DNA of 64,000 nucleotides from positions 1 through 64,000 of the forward strand of contig CACMKP010000006.1 of assembly GCA_902614355.1 (NCBI GenBank), given 5' to 3'. Both the position numbers and the translations under genes were made by a program. Below the pieces are notes generated by a model that was not told the DNA's origin, made no database searches, and worked only from the letters and a program-made list of their open reading frames with translations. This DNA is from an uncultured Pelagibacteraceae bacterium (GTDB lineage: Bacteria; Pseudomonadota; Alphaproteobacteria; Pelagibacterales; Pelagibacteraceae). Below are positions 42,921-53,186 of the stretch, piece after piece. Every line of letters begins with the position of its first letter. Within the stretch, counting starts at the first letter, position 1.

Positions 42921-43634
42921 ATGTCAAAAAATAATATTTCATTTATTTTACATAAGCCACAGTTGTCAGAAAATATTGGTGCATGTGCAAGAGCAATAAA
43001 AAATTTTAGCTTTAAAAACTTAATTTTAATAAATCCTAAGCCTATTTTTCCAAATGATAAAATTTTTGCTACATCAGTAGGTGCAAAAAATATTATTAAT
43101 CAAAGTAAAGTGTATGAGAATATTGAAAAGGCACTTAAAGATATCGATATTGTAATTGCGACTTCAGCGCGATTTAGAAATAAAAATATAAAACATATAA
43201 ATCTAGACGATTTGAAAAAAATAGATTTTAAAAAAAAAGTCGGTTTTTTATTTGGATCTGAAGCCTCAGGTCTTTCAAATGAAGAGGTGAGTTATGCTAA
43301 TTACACTTTACAAATTCCAACTAATCCAGAATTTAAGTCATTAAATCTTTCTCATAGTTTAATTATTATAGCTCAAGTAGTGTCTAGTATAATTAAAATG
43401 AGAACTAAACCATTTCAAAAATCAAAAAAAGTTAAACCAGCATCAAAAAAAGAAATACAATCAATGATAAACTTGTGTTTAAGTAATTTAGAAGACATCA
43501 ATTTTTTTAAACCAAAGGAAAAGAAACCAGTAATGTTACAGAATTTAAGAAACATTTTTTATAAAATGGAATTATCCGATAAAGAAACACGTATTTTATC
43601 AAGCGTATTCGCAAGTTTGGGTAAAAAACGTTGA
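42921..43634 (+). CDS. trmJ: tRNA (cytidine/uridine-2'-O-)-methyltransferase TrmJ
   Basis: The 237-residue SPOUT methyltransferase has ISFILHKPQLSENIGACARAIKNF (motif 1) at the N terminus, GFLFGSEASGLSNEEV (motif 2) and QIPTNPEFKSLNLSHSLIIIAQ (motif 3, knot region). TrmJ methylates the 2'-O of nucleotide 32 in several tRNAs. The long C-terminal extension is typical of TrmJ compared with TrmL. It is linked to the preceding gene by 1 nt. The rpsD promoter starts directly at its stop. Confidence 0.9.
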   Translation: MSKNNISFILHKPQLSENIGACARAIKNFSFKNLILINPKPIFPNDKIFATSVGAKNIINQSKVYENIEKALKDIDIVIATSARFRNKNIKHINLDDLKKIDFKKKVGFLFGSEASGLSNEEVSYANYTLQIPTNPEFKSLNLSHSLIIIAQVVSSIIKMRTKPFQKSKKVKPASKKEIQSMINLCLSNLEDINFFKPKEKKPVMLQNLRNIFYKMELSDKETRILSSVFASLGKKR

Positions 43635-43662
43635 TTGACAAAATAATGTGTAAGTTTATAAG
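43635..43662 (+). promoter_or_regulatory. Strong sigma70 promoter of rpsD with short leader
   Basis: A perfect TTGACA (43635-43640) and TATAAG (43657-43662) are separated by 16 bp. ATG 43675 lies 12 nt beyond the -10, so the leader would be about 5-6 nt and has no Shine-Dalgarno. The -35 begins immediately after the trmJ stop codon. Confidence 0.75.
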
Positions 43663-43674
43663 ACCCAATATTAA

Positions 43675-44292
43675 ATGACAAAAAGATTAAACTCTAAACA
43701 CAAAGTTGATAGACGATTAAAAGTTAACCTTTGGGGAAGACCAAAAAGTCCTTTTAATACCAGAGCTTACGGACCAGGACAGCACGGTCAAACCAAAACA
43801 TCTAAACCTTCAGACTATGGTATTCAGCTTCAAGCAAAACAAAAATTAAAAGCTTATTATGGTAATATCAACGAAAGACAATTTAGAAATATTTATAAAA
43901 AAGCTAGCATGTTAAAAGGGGATACAAGCGAAAACCTAATTGGTTTGTTAGAAAGAAGATTAGATGCGGTTATATACAGAGCGAAATTTGCAACAACGAT
44001 TTTTTCTGCACGTCAACTTATTAATCATGGTCATGTAAGAGTAAATGGAAAAAAAGTCAACATTTCGAGTTATTCAGTTAAGGAAGAGGATACGATTGAG
44101 ATTAGAGATAAGTCTAAGCAATTAGCAATAGTTGATATAGCTTTAGCAAATAAAGAGAGAGAAACTCCAGAATACATTCAAATGGATGAAAAGAATAAAA
44201 AATTTAAATTCATAAGAGTACCAAAGTTTGAGGAAGTTCCTTATCCAATAGTTATGGAACCAAATTTAGTAATCGAATATTATTCTAGATAG
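43675..44292 (+). CDS. rpsD: 30S ribosomal protein S4
   Basis: The 205-residue primary rRNA-binding protein of the small subunit is recognised by [45 protein letters not shown] and the S4 domain [37 protein letters not shown]. It ends NLVIEYYSR. The gene is monocistronic here with its own consensus promoter. Its stop is 2 nt from the convergent grxD stop. Confidence 0.98.
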   Translation: MTKRLNSKHKVDRRLKVNLWGRPKSPFNTRAYGPGQHGQTKTSKPSDYGIQLQAKQKLKAYYGNINERQFRNIYKKASMLKGDTSENLIGLLERRLDAVIYRAKFATTIFSARQLINHGHVRVNGKKVNISSYSVKEEDTIEIRDKSKQLAIVDIALANKERETPEYIQMDEKNKKFKFIRVPKFEEVPYPIVMEPNLVIEYYSR

Positions 44293-44294
44293 AT

Positions 44295-44627
44295 TTACTT
44301 TTTATATTTTACGCCTTTATCATCAAAGACTTTTTTTAATTCACCATTTTCATACATTTCTTTAACGATATCACAACCACCAACGAATTCTTTTTTAACA
44401 TATAATTGTGGTATTGTTGGCCAGTCACTGAAAGTCTTTATACCCTCTCTTAAAGATTGATCTTCTAAAACATTAACTCCTTTATAATTTACTTCTAAAA
44501 TTTTAAGTAAATTTGCTACTGCCATCGAAAATCCACATTGTGGAGCATCAGGTGTTCCCTTCATGAATAAACAAACATCATTATTATCGATATGATTTTG
44601 AATTAAATTTTTAATTTGATCGTCCAT
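44295..44627 (-). CDS. grxD: Monothiol glutaredoxin (Grx4/GrxD type)
   Basis: The 110-residue CGFS-type glutaredoxin reads VCLFMKGTPDAPQCGFSMAVANLL, with later WPTIPQLYVKKEFVGGCDIVKEM. It binds and transfers [2Fe-2S] clusters in partnership with BolA. The start overlaps the upstream bolA stop, giving a direct gene pair that matches the known GrxD-BolA complex. It is the last gene of the long purine transcript. Confidence 0.96.
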   Translation of the reverse strand: MDDQIKNLIQNHIDNNDVCLFMKGTPDAPQCGFSMAVANLLKILEVNYKGVNVLEDQSLREGIKTFSDWPTIPQLYVKKEFVGGCDIVKEMYENGELKKVFDDKGVKYKK

Positions 44628-44857
44628 TATTGCTCCTTTGTTTTTATCGCTAAGGCGTGAAGTTCATTTCCCATTTTACCTTTTAAAGAATTATATACCA
44701 TCTTATGCTGCTCAATTTTACTTTTACCACTAAATTGAGATGAAGTAATAGTCGCAGAATAATGGTTTCCGTCACCAGCTAAATCTTGTATCTCAACTAA
44801 TGCATCCGGTAAAGCTTCTTTTATATGCTTTTCAATCTCTTTTAAATCCATTGCCAT
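44627..44857 (-). CDS. BolA family protein
   Basis: The short BolA/IbaG-type protein has a class II KH-like fold: LKEIEKHIKEALPDALVEIQDLAGDGNHYSATITSSQFSGKSKIEQHKMVYNSLKGKMGNELHALAIKT. The conserved His in the C-terminal HAL segment is the cluster ligand when paired with monothiol glutaredoxin. The ORF track starts at TTG 44863; I use ATG 44857 (MAMDLKE), although ATG 44851 is also possible. It starts just after the purL stop. Confidence 0.92.
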   Translation of the reverse strand: MAMDLKEIEKHIKEALPDALVEIQDLAGDGNHYSATITSSQFSGKSKIEQHKMVYNSLKGKMGNELHALAIKTKEQ

Positions 44858-44859
44858 AA

Positions 44860-47049
44860 TCAATTCATGTAGTTAGATAACCAATTAGTATTATAAGCTT
44901 TTAATTCGTCAATTGTAACTTTTGTCTTCTCATTGATAATCATATTTTTATCAGTAATTTTACCAAATTTATCAAAGTGAACAGAATTTTTGTTTAAAAT
45001 ACTCTCAACTTTTTTTAAATTTTTAGGCTCGATTTCTATAACATATCTACCTTGATCTTCAGAAAATAAATATTCAATTTCACTCATAAAATATTTAGGT
45101 TTATCAAATTCAATACCTATATTTCCTTTTATACACATTTTACTTACAGCTGTAATTATTCCTCCAATAGATACATCATGAGCACTCCTAATAAGATTAC
45201 TTTTGATAAGTTGGAGAACCGTTTCACCATTATTTTTTTCATTGAAGAGATTTATTTCAGGTGGGGGTCCATTCTTTTCATTTAATATATTTCTTGCAAA
45301 AAGACTTTGATCGATGTGACCTTCAGTTTTACCAATTATTAAAACAAGATTATTAATTTCTTTAAAGTCCATAGTAATCATTAGTTTGTAATCTTTTATC
45401 AGACCCACACCACCAATCGATGGTGTTGGTTTAATCCCAATTTCTTTTGTTTGGTTGTAAAATGATACATTTCCAGAAACGACTGGAAATTTTAAATATT
45501 CGCAAGCTTCACCTATTCCCTGAACACATTCAACAAATTCCCCCATATTTTCTTCTTTCTCTGGACTTCCAAAGTTCAAACAATTTGTTATAGCGATCGG
45601 AGTTGCTCCAACAGAAATAAGATTTCTCCAGCTTTCACAAACAACTTGTTTTCCACCTGTAAGAGGATGCGCCCAACAATAAATAGCTGAAGAGTCAACA
45701 GTTGCAGCTACTGCCTTATCGGTTCCATGAACTCTCACCACGCCAGAGTCCCCACCCGGTTTTTGTATTGTATCACCCATCACGGTGTGATCATATTGTT
45801 GCCAGATCCATTCTTTACTACAAACATTAGGATTTGATAAAATTTTATTTAAAACTTCTTTGATTTTAAATTTTTTAAATTCCTCTTTTTTGATTAAATT
45901 TTTTTTAGGTAGCTTTGTTTTTTTCCATTTTCGATCATACATTGGAGAGTTTTCAACTAAAGTATTAATAGGAATACAGGCTACTTGTTTTTCATCATAA
46001 TATAATTCAATATTTCTTGTATTAGTTGTTTTACCAATGATAGCAAAATCTAAATCCCATTTATCAAATATTTTTTTTGCTATATTTTCTTTTCCATTTT
46101 CTAGCACAATCAACATTCTTTCTTGGCTTTCGGAGAGCATAATTTCGTAAGGTGTCATTTTGCTTTCTCTACATGGGACTTTATTTAGATTTAATTCAAT
46201 TCCCAAATTACCTTTTGACGCCATTTCGATGCTTGAAGATGTAAGACCTGCTGCACCCATGTCTTGTATTGCAATAATTGAGTCTCCAGCCATCAATTCT
46301 AGACAAGCCTCAAGTAAAAGCTTTTCTGTAAAAGGATCTCCAACTTGAACAGTTGGTTTTTTTTCTTCAATTTTTTCATCAAAACTAGCAGACGCCATAC
46401 TTGCTCCATGAATACCATCTCGTCCAGTTTTTGAACCAACGTAAATAACAGGTTTGTTAAGACCAGCAGCTTTTGAATAAAAAATTTTATTTTTCTTAAC
46501 CAATCCAAGAGTCATCGCATTGACTAAAATGTTACCATTGTAAGAACTGTCAAAAGAAGTTTGTCCGGCAATTGTTGGTACACCCATGCAATTTCCATAA
46601 CCCCCAATTCCATGAACAACTCCTCTTAAAAGATTTTTTGTTTTTTTGTGTTGTGAAGATCCAAAATGAATCGAGTTTAAATTTGCAATCGGTCTTGCAC
46701 CCATTGTAAAAACATCCCTCATGATACCACCCACACCAGTAGCTGCTCCTTGATAAGGCTCAATAAAAGAAGGATGATTATGACTTTCAATTTTGAAAAC
46801 GATTGCATCTCCATCCTCAATATCAATCACACCTGCATTTTCTCCTGGTCCTTGAATTACTTTTTTTCCAGACGTTGGTAGTTTTTTTAAATGAAGTCTC
46901 GATGATTTATAGGAACAGTGTTCATTCCACATTGCAGAGAAAATTCCAAGTTCAGTTAAATTGGGAACTCTTTTTAACAGATCACAAATTTTTTTATATT
47001 CATCTTTTTTTAAACCGTGATCTATAGCTATCTGTTCGTTAACTTCCAT
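44860..47049 (-). CDS. purL: Phosphoribosylformylglycinamidine synthase subunit II
   Basis: This is the fourth step of de novo purine synthesis. The 729-residue small-type PurL works in a complex with PurS and PurQ, both encoded upstream in the same operon. Blocks: [21 protein letters not shown] (catalytic His), [49 protein letters not shown] and [15 protein letters not shown]. It begins with ATG overlapping the stop of an unrelated secreted-protein gene by one base. Confidence 0.97.
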   Translation of the reverse strand: MEVNEQIAIDHGLKKDEYKKICDLLKRVPNLTELGIFSAMWNEHCSYKSSRLHLKKLPTSGKKVIQGPGENAGVIDIEDGDAIVFKIESHNHPSFIEPYQGAATGVGGIMRDVFTMGARPIANLNSIHFGSSQHKKTKNLLRGVVHGIGGYGNCMGVPTIAGQTSFDSSYNGNILVNAMTLGLVKKNKIFYSKAAGLNKPVIYVGSKTGRDGIHGASMASASFDEKIEEKKPTVQVGDPFTEKLLLEACLELMAGDSIIAIQDMGAAGLTSSSIEMASKGNLGIELNLNKVPCRESKMTPYEIMLSESQERMLIVLENGKENIAKKIFDKWDLDFAIIGKTTNTRNIELYYDEKQVACIPINTLVENSPMYDRKWKKTKLPKKNLIKKEEFKKFKIKEVLNKILSNPNVCSKEWIWQQYDHTVMGDTIQKPGGDSGVVRVHGTDKAVAATVDSSAIYCWAHPLTGGKQVVCESWRNLISVGATPIAITNCLNFGSPEKEENMGEFVECVQGIGEACEYLKFPVVSGNVSFYNQTKEIGIKPTPSIGGVGLIKDYKLMITMDFKEINNLVLIIGKTEGHIDQSLFARNILNEKNGPPPEINLFNEKNNGETVLQLIKSNLIRSAHDVSIGGIITAVSKMCIKGNIGIEFDKPKYFMSEIEYLFSEDQGRYVIEIEPKNLKKVESILNKNSVHFDKFGKITDKNMIINEKTKVTIDELKAYNTNWLSNYMN

Positions 47050-47951
47050 TATTTAATATTGTTAACTTTTAATTTTGTTCTATCTTTATCTATACTGAAC
47101 CCAGCAAAGAATATTGTATGGGATGGAAATTGATATCCTTCAGGATAATTAGCACCGCCGTATTCAGGATGTGAATACGAACCATACTTAATTTCAACAT
47201 GACTATGTTTTGATGTTTGAAAGCCTGTTCTATTTACTTTTAATTCATCATTAACATAAACTTTTACAAAACCATCAATCTTTTTTGAATATCTAACATG
47301 CCATTCAACCTTGTGCCACTTACCTTTTAAGTTCTCTTTATCAATTGCAGGCATTCCTCCAATAGAAAGTTTGCCGTTGTATATAGAAGCAGAAAATTGA
47401 GGTGCATAACCACCTCTATTTTGACCACCCCTTTTATTAGAACCATAAAATTGCGTTATATAAGGTTGCAATAAAGGATCTGTAAAATTATTTGGCGTGT
47501 CAGGCACATAGAAATAATAACCTACCCATAATTCTCTTGCCTTTTTACCTGTTCTAATATCTTTGTTCATAGCAAGTTCGAGTCTTAATCTATTACTATT
47601 ACAATCTGTTGTTCCTCCTCCTATCTTAATTTTGGCTCCTTTCCAAAAATGACCTGCTGTTCCACAAGAACCTTTGATAGGACTAAAATCTTCAATTATA
47701 TTAATAGGCGATGAGCCTGTTGGGTCTTCCTTAATTGTATAATTTGCTAAATGCAATTCATCTTGCATAAAGTTTGCAAGGTGCCATTTATATTTTGTAG
47801 CATAACCCCTATCTAATAAGTTAGGATAACCATAAGAACCTTTGATAGTTCTATCATCACAAGGTACATTTTTAGCATAACAGGCCAATGATACGCCTGA
47901 CATCATAAAAAAAGTTAACAATATATAAAATAGTTTTAATTTAATTTTCAT
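47049..47951 (-). CDS. Secreted jelly-roll (polysaccharide-lyase/lectin-like) protein inside the pur operon
   Basis: The 300-residue protein has a signal peptide with an N-terminal hydrophobic stretch (about 5-23, ending SLACYA). The mature part suggests a beta-sandwich of the heparin-lyase/concanavalin type: [72 protein letters not shown] and a terminal [20 protein letters not shown] judge it a polysaccharide-lyase-like fold; catalytic activity is unproven. It lies exactly between purQ and purL, with a 4-nt overlap with purQ and one-base contact with purL, so it is translated from the purine mRNA but belongs to a different compartment. Confidence 0.65.
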   Translation of the reverse strand: MKIKLKLFYILLTFFMMSGVSLACYAKNVPCDDRTIKGSYGYPNLLDRGYATKYKWHLANFMQDELHLANYTIKEDPTGSSPINIIEDFSPIKGSCGTAGHFWKGAKIKIGGGTTDCNSNRLRLELAMNKDIRTGKKARELWVGYYFYVPDTPNNFTDPLLQPYITQFYGSNKRGGQNRGGYAPQFSASIYNGKLSIGGMPAIDKENLKGKWHKVEWHVRYSKKIDGFVKVYVNDELKVNRTGFQTSKHSHVEIKYGSYSHPEYGGANYPEGYQFPSHTIFFAGFSIDKDRTKLKVNNIK

Positions 47952-48631
47952 TTAATATTATTTAAAAGATTTTTAAAAAATAGAGATCCATCTTCACCAG
48001 ATAAACTTTTGTCTATCATTCTTTCAGGATGAGGCATCATTCCTAAAACATTTTTTTCCTTATTAAAAATACCAGCAATATTCTTTAATGAACCATTTGG
48101 ATTAAATTTTTCCTCTGTTTTTCCATTATCACTGCAATAATAAATTGCTACCTGATTATTATCCACTATTTCTTTAAGTTGATCATTGGTGCAAAAATAA
48201 TTTCCTTCATTGTGAGCAATATGAAGCTCAAATACCTCTTTATCTAAATTTTTAAAATATGGGTTATCCTTATTATTAATTTTTACAAAAACATTTTTAC
48301 AAATAAATTCTAAATATTTATTTCTCAACAAAATTCCTGGAACCAATCCACTTTCAACCAAAATCTGAAATCCATTACAAATTCCCATTACTAACCCACC
48401 TGATTTTGCAAAATTGATTACTGATTGCATTATCTTTGATTTAGAAGCCATGCTCCCACATCTCAAATAGTCACCATATGAAAATCCTCCTGGAAGTACT
48501 ACCAAATCAGATTTAGGTAATTCATTATCATTATGCCAGACCATTTTATTTTTAAAACCAAACTTATTCAGTGCGACGTGCATATCTCTGTCACAATTTG
48601 AACCTGGAAAAGTAATTACTGCTGATTTCAT
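47948..48631 (-). CDS. purQ: Phosphoribosylformylglycinamidine synthase subunit I (glutaminase)
   Basis: The class I glutamine amidotransferase supplies ammonia to PurL. SAVITFPGSNCDRDM is at the N terminus, VVLPGGFSYGDYLRCG follows, the nucleophilic Cys is in GICNGFQILVESG near 92, and the catalytic His-Glu are in GMMPHPERM. The 227-residue length is typical. It overlaps the signal-peptide gene downstream by 4 nt. Confidence 0.97.
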   Translation of the reverse strand: MKSAVITFPGSNCDRDMHVALNKFGFKNKMVWHNDNELPKSDLVVLPGGFSYGDYLRCGSMASKSKIMQSVINFAKSGGLVMGICNGFQILVESGLVPGILLRNKYLEFICKNVFVKINNKDNPYFKNLDKEVFELHIAHNEGNYFCTNDQLKEIVDNNQVAIYYCSDNGKTEEKFNPNGSLKNIAGIFNKEKNVLGMMPHPERMIDKSLSGEDGSLFFKNLLNNIK

Positions 48632-48634
48632 TAA

Positions 48635-48877
48635 TTATTGTATCTCAATAATTTTATAATTCTCTATTACAAGATTCGCTAAGAGTTTGTTACACATTTC
48701 TTCAACAATTTTTTGAGCTTTTTGGGGATCGTTTTCTTTTACGTCAATTTCAAAATATTTACCTTGTCTAACCTCATTAACATCTTTAAATCCCATTCCA
48801 TCTAAGGTCTGGTGAATAACTTTTCCTTGCGGATCAAGAACATCTTTTTTTAAAGTGATAATTGCAGAAACCTTCAT
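48635..48877 (-). CDS. purS: Phosphoribosylformylglycinamidine synthase subunit PurS
   Basis: The 80-residue bridging subunit of the PurLQS complex has the pattern [45 protein letters not shown]. Its presence with a short PurL and separate PurQ confirms the three-subunit form of the enzyme. It starts with a 4-nt overlap with purC and ends 3 nt before purQ. Confidence 0.96.
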   Translation of the reverse strand: MKVSAIITLKKDVLDPQGKVIHQTLDGMGFKDVNEVRQGKYFEIDVKENDPQKAQKIVEEMCNKLLANLVIENYKIIEIQ

Positions 48878-49659
48878 TTACTCTTTTTTTTTACTGAAGA
48901 TAATTTTGTAACATTGACCGCAGTAACATTGGATTGTTCATGTAAAATTCCTAGTCTTTTTGCGACTTCAGTATATGCTGGTATTAAATCTCCTAAATCT
49001 TTTCTGAATCTATCTTTATCTAATTTTTTTTCTGTAACAGAGTCCCATAATCGACAAGTATCTGGACTAATTTCATCAGCTAAAATAACCTCACTCTTAC
49101 CATTTAATTTTATTCTGCCAAATTCAAGTTTAAAGTCTATCAACTTGATACCAACGCCTCTAAACATACCAATCATAAAGTCGTTAATTCTTAAGATCAT
49201 TTTTTTTACTTTTTCAATTTCTTTTTTTGAGGCCCACTCAAAAGCATAGATATGATCTTCTGCTATTAAGGGATCTCCAAGTTCGTCATCCTTTAAACAG
49301 TATTCAATTAGGGGTTCTTTAAGAACCGTTCCATCTTCAATTCCAAGTCTTTTCGTTAAAGAGCCAGTAGCAACATTTCTCACAACAAATTCAATTGGAA
49401 TAATTTCTACTAATTTTATTAATTGTTCTCTCATATTTAATCTTTTTACTAAATGATTTTTAATTCCTATTTGAGACAGATTAGAAAGTATGTGTTCTGA
49501 AATACGATTATTCAATACACCTTTTCCCTCTATAGTGCTTTTTTTTTGATTATTAAAAGCAGTAGCGTCATCTTTAAAATATTGGATAACTAAATTTTTA
49601 TCAGAAGAAGCATAAATAATTTTTGCTTTACCCTCATATAATTTTTTACCTTTTTTCAT
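48874..49659 (-). CDS. purC: SAICAR synthase
   Basis: The enzyme ligates aspartate to CAIR in purine synthesis. The 261-residue protein shows [34 protein letters not shown], the conserved [19 protein letters not shown] and [11 protein letters not shown] with the metal-binding [13 protein letters not shown]. The C-terminal extension past residue 240 is lysine-rich ([10 protein letters not shown]). It shares one base with the purB stop, and purS begins within its end. Confidence 0.97.
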   Translation of the reverse strand: MKKGKKLYEGKAKIIYASSDKNLVIQYFKDDATAFNNQKKSTIEGKGVLNNRISEHILSNLSQIGIKNHLVKRLNMREQLIKLVEIIPIEFVVRNVATGSLTKRLGIEDGTVLKEPLIEYCLKDDELGDPLIAEDHIYAFEWASKKEIEKVKKMILRINDFMIGMFRGVGIKLIDFKLEFGRIKLNGKSEVILADEISPDTCRLWDSVTEKKLDKDRFRKDLGDLIPAYTEVAKRLGILHEQSNVTAVNVTKLSSVKKKSK

Positions 49660-50951
49660 TATCTGAATACTCTTTTAAATATTAAGTTCACATTCTTAAA
49701 ATGTTTAGCGTAACTAAAAATTGATTGTAATTTTTTTGTTGAAATCTTACTCATTATGTATCTATCGGTCTGAATAACGCTATACAAGTCTAGATCTTCT
49801 GCAAAACATTTTTTTGCATAATTTTGAATCATTCTATAAGATTTTTCTCTACTTAATCCAGTTTTCGTTAATTCTAACATCAATTCTTGAGAAAAAATCA
49901 ATCCTTTTGTTAAATTTAAATTTTGTAACATTTTTTTTGGATAAACAATCATATTATCCAATATATTAGCCAGTCTTACTAAAGCGAAATCAAGAGTGAT
50001 GTTTGCGTCCGGTCCTATATTTCTCTCTACACTTGAATGTGAAATATCTCTTTCATGCCATAAAGCAATATTTTCTAAAGCAGGCACAACCGCACTTCTT
50101 ACCATTCTTGACAGGCCTGTAAGATTTTCACTTAAGATAGGATTTTTTTTATGTGGCATCGCTGAGGATCCTTTTTGATTTTTTGAAAAGTATTCTTGTA
50201 ACTCATAAACTTCAGTTCTTTGAAGATGTCTTATTTCAGTCGCAACTCTTTCAATGGATCCAGCTATAATACCTAAAACTGAAAAATAAAAAGCATGACG
50301 ATCACGAGGAATTATTTGAGTTGAAATTGGCTCAACTTTTAATCCAAGCCTTTTAGCAACATGTTGTTCGACCTTCGGAGAAATATTTGCAAAAGTCCCA
50401 ACAGCTCCTGATATTGCACATGTAGAGACCTCATCAATTGCATCGATTAATCTCTTTTTATTTCTTTTAAACTCCTCATAAAAAGATGCGAATTTAAGAC
50501 CAAATGTAATTGGTTCAGCATGTATACCGTGACTTCTTCCCATACAAGGAGTAAATTTATATTTACGTGCTTGTTTTTTTAGCACTTTTAAAATTTGATC
50601 TAAATCTTTGACAAGAATTTTTCCCGATTGGACTAATTGAATATTAAAACTTGTATCTAAAACATCAGACGATGTCATCCCTTGATGAAGATACCTTGCT
50701 TTAAGTCCAGCTTTTTCAGTTACAGACGTTAAAAAAGCAATCACATCATGTTTAACCTGACTTTCTATTTGATGAATTCTTTTGACATTAATTCTTGCTT
50801 TTTTTCTAACCGTTGAAGAAACTCCTTTTGGAATTTGGTTTAATTTTTCCATTGCTTGAGCTGCAGCAATTTCTACATCAAGCCAAATCTTATACTTATT
50901 TTCTTCAGACCATATGTCTGTTAATTCTTTACGAGAGTATCTTTTAATCAT
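49659..50951 (-). CDS. purB: Adenylosuccinate lyase
   Basis: The fumarase-superfamily lyase acts twice in purine synthesis, on SAICAR and adenylosuccinate. The 430 residues include [11 protein letters not shown], the [14 protein letters not shown] loop, [18 protein letters not shown] with the catalytic His, and the signature loop [20 protein letters not shown]. It directly precedes purC, the gene making its substrate. It overlaps the map stop by one base at its start. Confidence 0.97.
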   Translation of the reverse strand: MIKRYSRKELTDIWSEENKYKIWLDVEIAAAQAMEKLNQIPKGVSSTVRKKARINVKRIHQIESQVKHDVIAFLTSVTEKAGLKARYLHQGMTSSDVLDTSFNIQLVQSGKILVKDLDQILKVLKKQARKYKFTPCMGRSHGIHAEPITFGLKFASFYEEFKRNKKRLIDAIDEVSTCAISGAVGTFANISPKVEQHVAKRLGLKVEPISTQIIPRDRHAFYFSVLGIIAGSIERVATEIRHLQRTEVYELQEYFSKNQKGSSAMPHKKNPILSENLTGLSRMVRSAVVPALENIALWHERDISHSSVERNIGPDANITLDFALVRLANILDNMIVYPKKMLQNLNLTKGLIFSQELMLELTKTGLSREKSYRMIQNYAKKCFAEDLDLYSVIQTDRYIMSKISTKKLQSIFSYAKHFKNVNLIFKRVFR

Positions 50952-51724
50952 TAATTGTATGGTGGTTTAGTATATCCTTTAGCAGATTCTGTAAAGATTT
51001 CATAACCATTTTCAGTTATTCCTATTGTATGCTCGAATTGTGCAGATAAAGATTTATCTTTTGTAACAGCAGTCCAACCATCGTTCAAAACTTTAGTATC
51101 AAATTTTCCAGCATTTATCATTGGCTCTATTGTAAAAGTCATGCCTGGTCTTAATTCCATACCTGTATTTTTGTTACCATAATGTAAAATATTAGGTGCT
51201 TCATGAAACACTGTTCCAATTCCATGACCACAAAAATCTCTTACAACTGAAAAACCTCTTTGTTCGACATAGGATTGAATTTCATGTCCAATATCACCAA
51301 GTTTAATACCTGGTTTAAGAATTTTAATTGCATTCATCATTCCCTCATAAGTAGCATCAATTAAATTATTTAATTTTACTGAGGTTTTGCCAATACAAAA
51401 CATTCTACTAGTATCCCCATAATGATTATCAATGATTGCAGTAACATCTACATTTAAAGCATCGCCATCTTGTAAAATTCTATCGTCCGAGGGTATACCA
51501 TGACAGACAACATGATTTAAAGATGTACATAATGATTTTTCAAAACCTCTGTAAAAAAGTGGAGCAGAGTGACCCCCGTTATCTCTTATAAATTCATAGC
51601 CAAGTTTATCTATGTAGCTTGTTGCAACACCTTCTTTAATATTTTCAGTGAGCATATCTAAAGTTTTTGCAGCAAGGTTTCCTGCAATTCTCATTTTTTC
51701 AAATTTTTCAGAATAATTATTCAT
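50951..51724 (-). CDS. map: Type I methionine aminopeptidase
   Basis: The enzyme removes the initiator Met from nascent proteins. The 257-residue pita-bread enzyme shows the five metal ligands in their usual blocks: LNVDVTAIIDNHYGDTSRMF (two Asp), DFCGHGIGTVFHEAPNILHYG (His), TIEPMIN (Glu) and FEHTIGITENG (Glu). It begins with an 8-nt overlap with sfsA. Proteins here with a small second residue, including the Anbu-type protease with Thr2, would be its clients. Confidence 0.97.
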   Translation of the reverse strand: MNNYSEKFEKMRIAGNLAAKTLDMLTENIKEGVATSYIDKLGYEFIRDNGGHSAPLFYRGFEKSLCTSLNHVVCHGIPSDDRILQDGDALNVDVTAIIDNHYGDTSRMFCIGKTSVKLNNLIDATYEGMMNAIKILKPGIKLGDIGHEIQSYVEQRGFSVVRDFCGHGIGTVFHEAPNILHYGNKNTGMELRPGMTFTIEPMINAGKFDTKVLNDGWTAVTKDKSLSAQFEHTIGITENGYEIFTESAKGYTKPPYN

Positions 51725-52415
51725 TAATAATTCTTAATTTTTTTTCGATCAAAATTTTTTTTGAACTAATTTTACATCTATACGCTAAAAAATTTACTCC
51801 TGCTTTTTTAGCAACCTGATAATTATTATAGTATTCTGGGTCTATGTCTTTTGCTATTTTAAAGTTTTCCATATTTTGTATTTGCACTAGAAAAATTAAG
51901 TACGTTTTATAGCCTTTTTTTATGGCATCAATAAGGGTGAGTAAATGCTTTGATCCTCTTGAGGTAATTGCATCAGGAAATTCAGCAGTCTTCTTATCAC
52001 GAAAAAGCGTTACGTTTTTTACCTCTATAAAGATTTTTTTATTATTTTTTTCAGCTAAAAAGTCGAATCTTGTCTCTTTATTGAAAAACACTTCTGGTTT
52101 AATTGTTTCATTATTCTTTAACTCACCTATAAGGTTTTTCAAAAGACCATTGTGAACAATTTTGTTAGCTAAATGAGTATTTACACCAACAAGATTTCCC
52201 TTAGCTTTTAAAATTTGAAGTGTGTATTTTAACTTCCTCTTTGGATCATCATTTTTTAAAAGATAAGCCTCATTTCCCTCATCTAATAAACCTTTCATAG
52301 ATCCAGTGTTAGGACAATGTGCCGTAACCACTTGATTATCTAATTTAACATCAACAAAAAATCGTTTGTATCTTTTGATTAATTTGCCTTTTATTAAAGA
52401 CTTGGTAAATTCCAT
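51717..52415 (-). CDS. sfsA: Sugar fermentation stimulation protein homologue SfsA
   Basis: The SfsA family protein has LIKRYKRFFVDVKL, TAHCPNTGSMKGLLDEG, LVGVNTHLANKIVHNGLL and a nuclease-like core: ETRFDFLAEKNNKKIFIEVKNVTL, with FPDAITSRGSKHLLTL. SfsA may bind DNA or have nuclease activity; its role is unsettled. The ORF track starts at 52430, but I prefer ATG 52415 (MEFTKSLIKGKL), which matches the family start and leaves 21 bp to the divergent gene. It is first in the map-pur-grxD transcript. Confidence 0.9.
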   Translation of the reverse strand: MEFTKSLIKGKLIKRYKRFFVDVKLDNQVVTAHCPNTGSMKGLLDEGNEAYLLKNDDPKRKLKYTLQILKAKGNLVGVNTHLANKIVHNGLLKNLIGELKNNETIKPEVFFNKETRFDFLAEKNNKKIFIEVKNVTLFRDKKTAEFPDAITSRGSKHLLTLIDAIKKGYKTYLIFLVQIQNMENFKIAKDIDPEYYNNYQVAKKAGVNFLAYRCKISSKKILIEKKLRIINE

Positions 52416-52436
52416 TTTCAAATTATACATATAATA

Positions 52437-53186
52437 ATGAGTAAAAACAAAAAAGTTAACGCTGCAATTTTGATAATTGGTAATGAAATTTTATCAGGGA
52501 GAACTCAGGACACAAATACTAGTACACTAGCTCTTTGGCTTAATTCAATCGGCATAAAAGTGAATGAGGTAAGAGTAATTCCTGATGTAGAGCAAACAAT
52601 CGTCGATACTCTTAACGTTTTAAGAAAATCTAATGATTATGTTTTTACAACTGGGGGCATCGGTCCAACGCATGACGATATTACAGCACAGTCCGTTTCA
52701 AAAGCTTTTAATCAAAAATATAAAATACATAAAGAAGCTTTTAAGATTTTAGATTCTTATTATAAAAAAGGGGAATTCAATGAAGGTAGACAAAGAATGG
52801 CGTGGATGCCAGAAAATGCAGAATTAATTTTAAATCCAACAAGTGGTGCTCCAGGATTTAGTGTTGAAAATGTATTTTGTTTACCAGGTGTACCATCAAT
52901 AATGAAGTCTATGTTAGGAGGATTGAAGAATAAATTAGCTGGCGGAGAACCAATTTTAAGTCATACAATTAATTTAAGAACAGTTGAAAGTGAAATTGCT
53001 AATTCTCTAATGAAAGTCCAAGATCAAAATCAAGATGTTGAAATTGGAAGTTATCCTTTTTTTCATGCTGGTAAGCTAGGTGTATCGATTGTTTTGAGAT
53101 CTGAAAATCAATCTAAAATTGACTACTGCAATACTCAAATTCTAAAATTTATAAAAGAAAAAGATATCGAAATTGTAGAGAGATAA
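52437..53186 (+). CDS. CinA-like molybdopterin-binding-domain protein without the C-terminal deamidase domain
   Basis: The 249-residue protein contains only the MoaB/Mog-type N-terminal domain of CinA: NAAILIIGNEILSGRTQDTNTSTLALWLNSIGIKV, TTGGIGPTHDDITAQSVSKAF and the small sub-domain GAPGFSVENVFCLPGVPSIM. The C-terminal pyridine-nucleotide deamidase (PncC-like) domain of full CinA is missing. It may hydrolyse ADP-ribose or related nucleotides or act in competence/damage functions; the role is uncertain. It diverges from sfsA and abuts the gamma-glutamylcyclotransferase gene. Confidence 0.9.
   Translation: MSKNKKVNAAILIIGNEILSGRTQDTNTSTLALWLNSIGIKVNEVRVIPDVEQTIVDTLNVLRKSNDYVFTTGGIGPTHDDITAQSVSKAFNQKYKIHKEAFKILDSYYKKGEFNEGRQRMAWMPENAELILNPTSGAPGFSVENVFCLPGVPSIMKSMLGGLKNKLAGGEPILSHTINLRTVESEIANSLMKVQDQNQDVEIGSYPFFHAGKLGVSIVLRSENQSKIDYCNTQILKFIKEKDIEIVER

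Noticed and set aside
48914-49249. 111-residue plus-strand ORF
   Set aside because: Antisense to purC, no ribosome site or domain.
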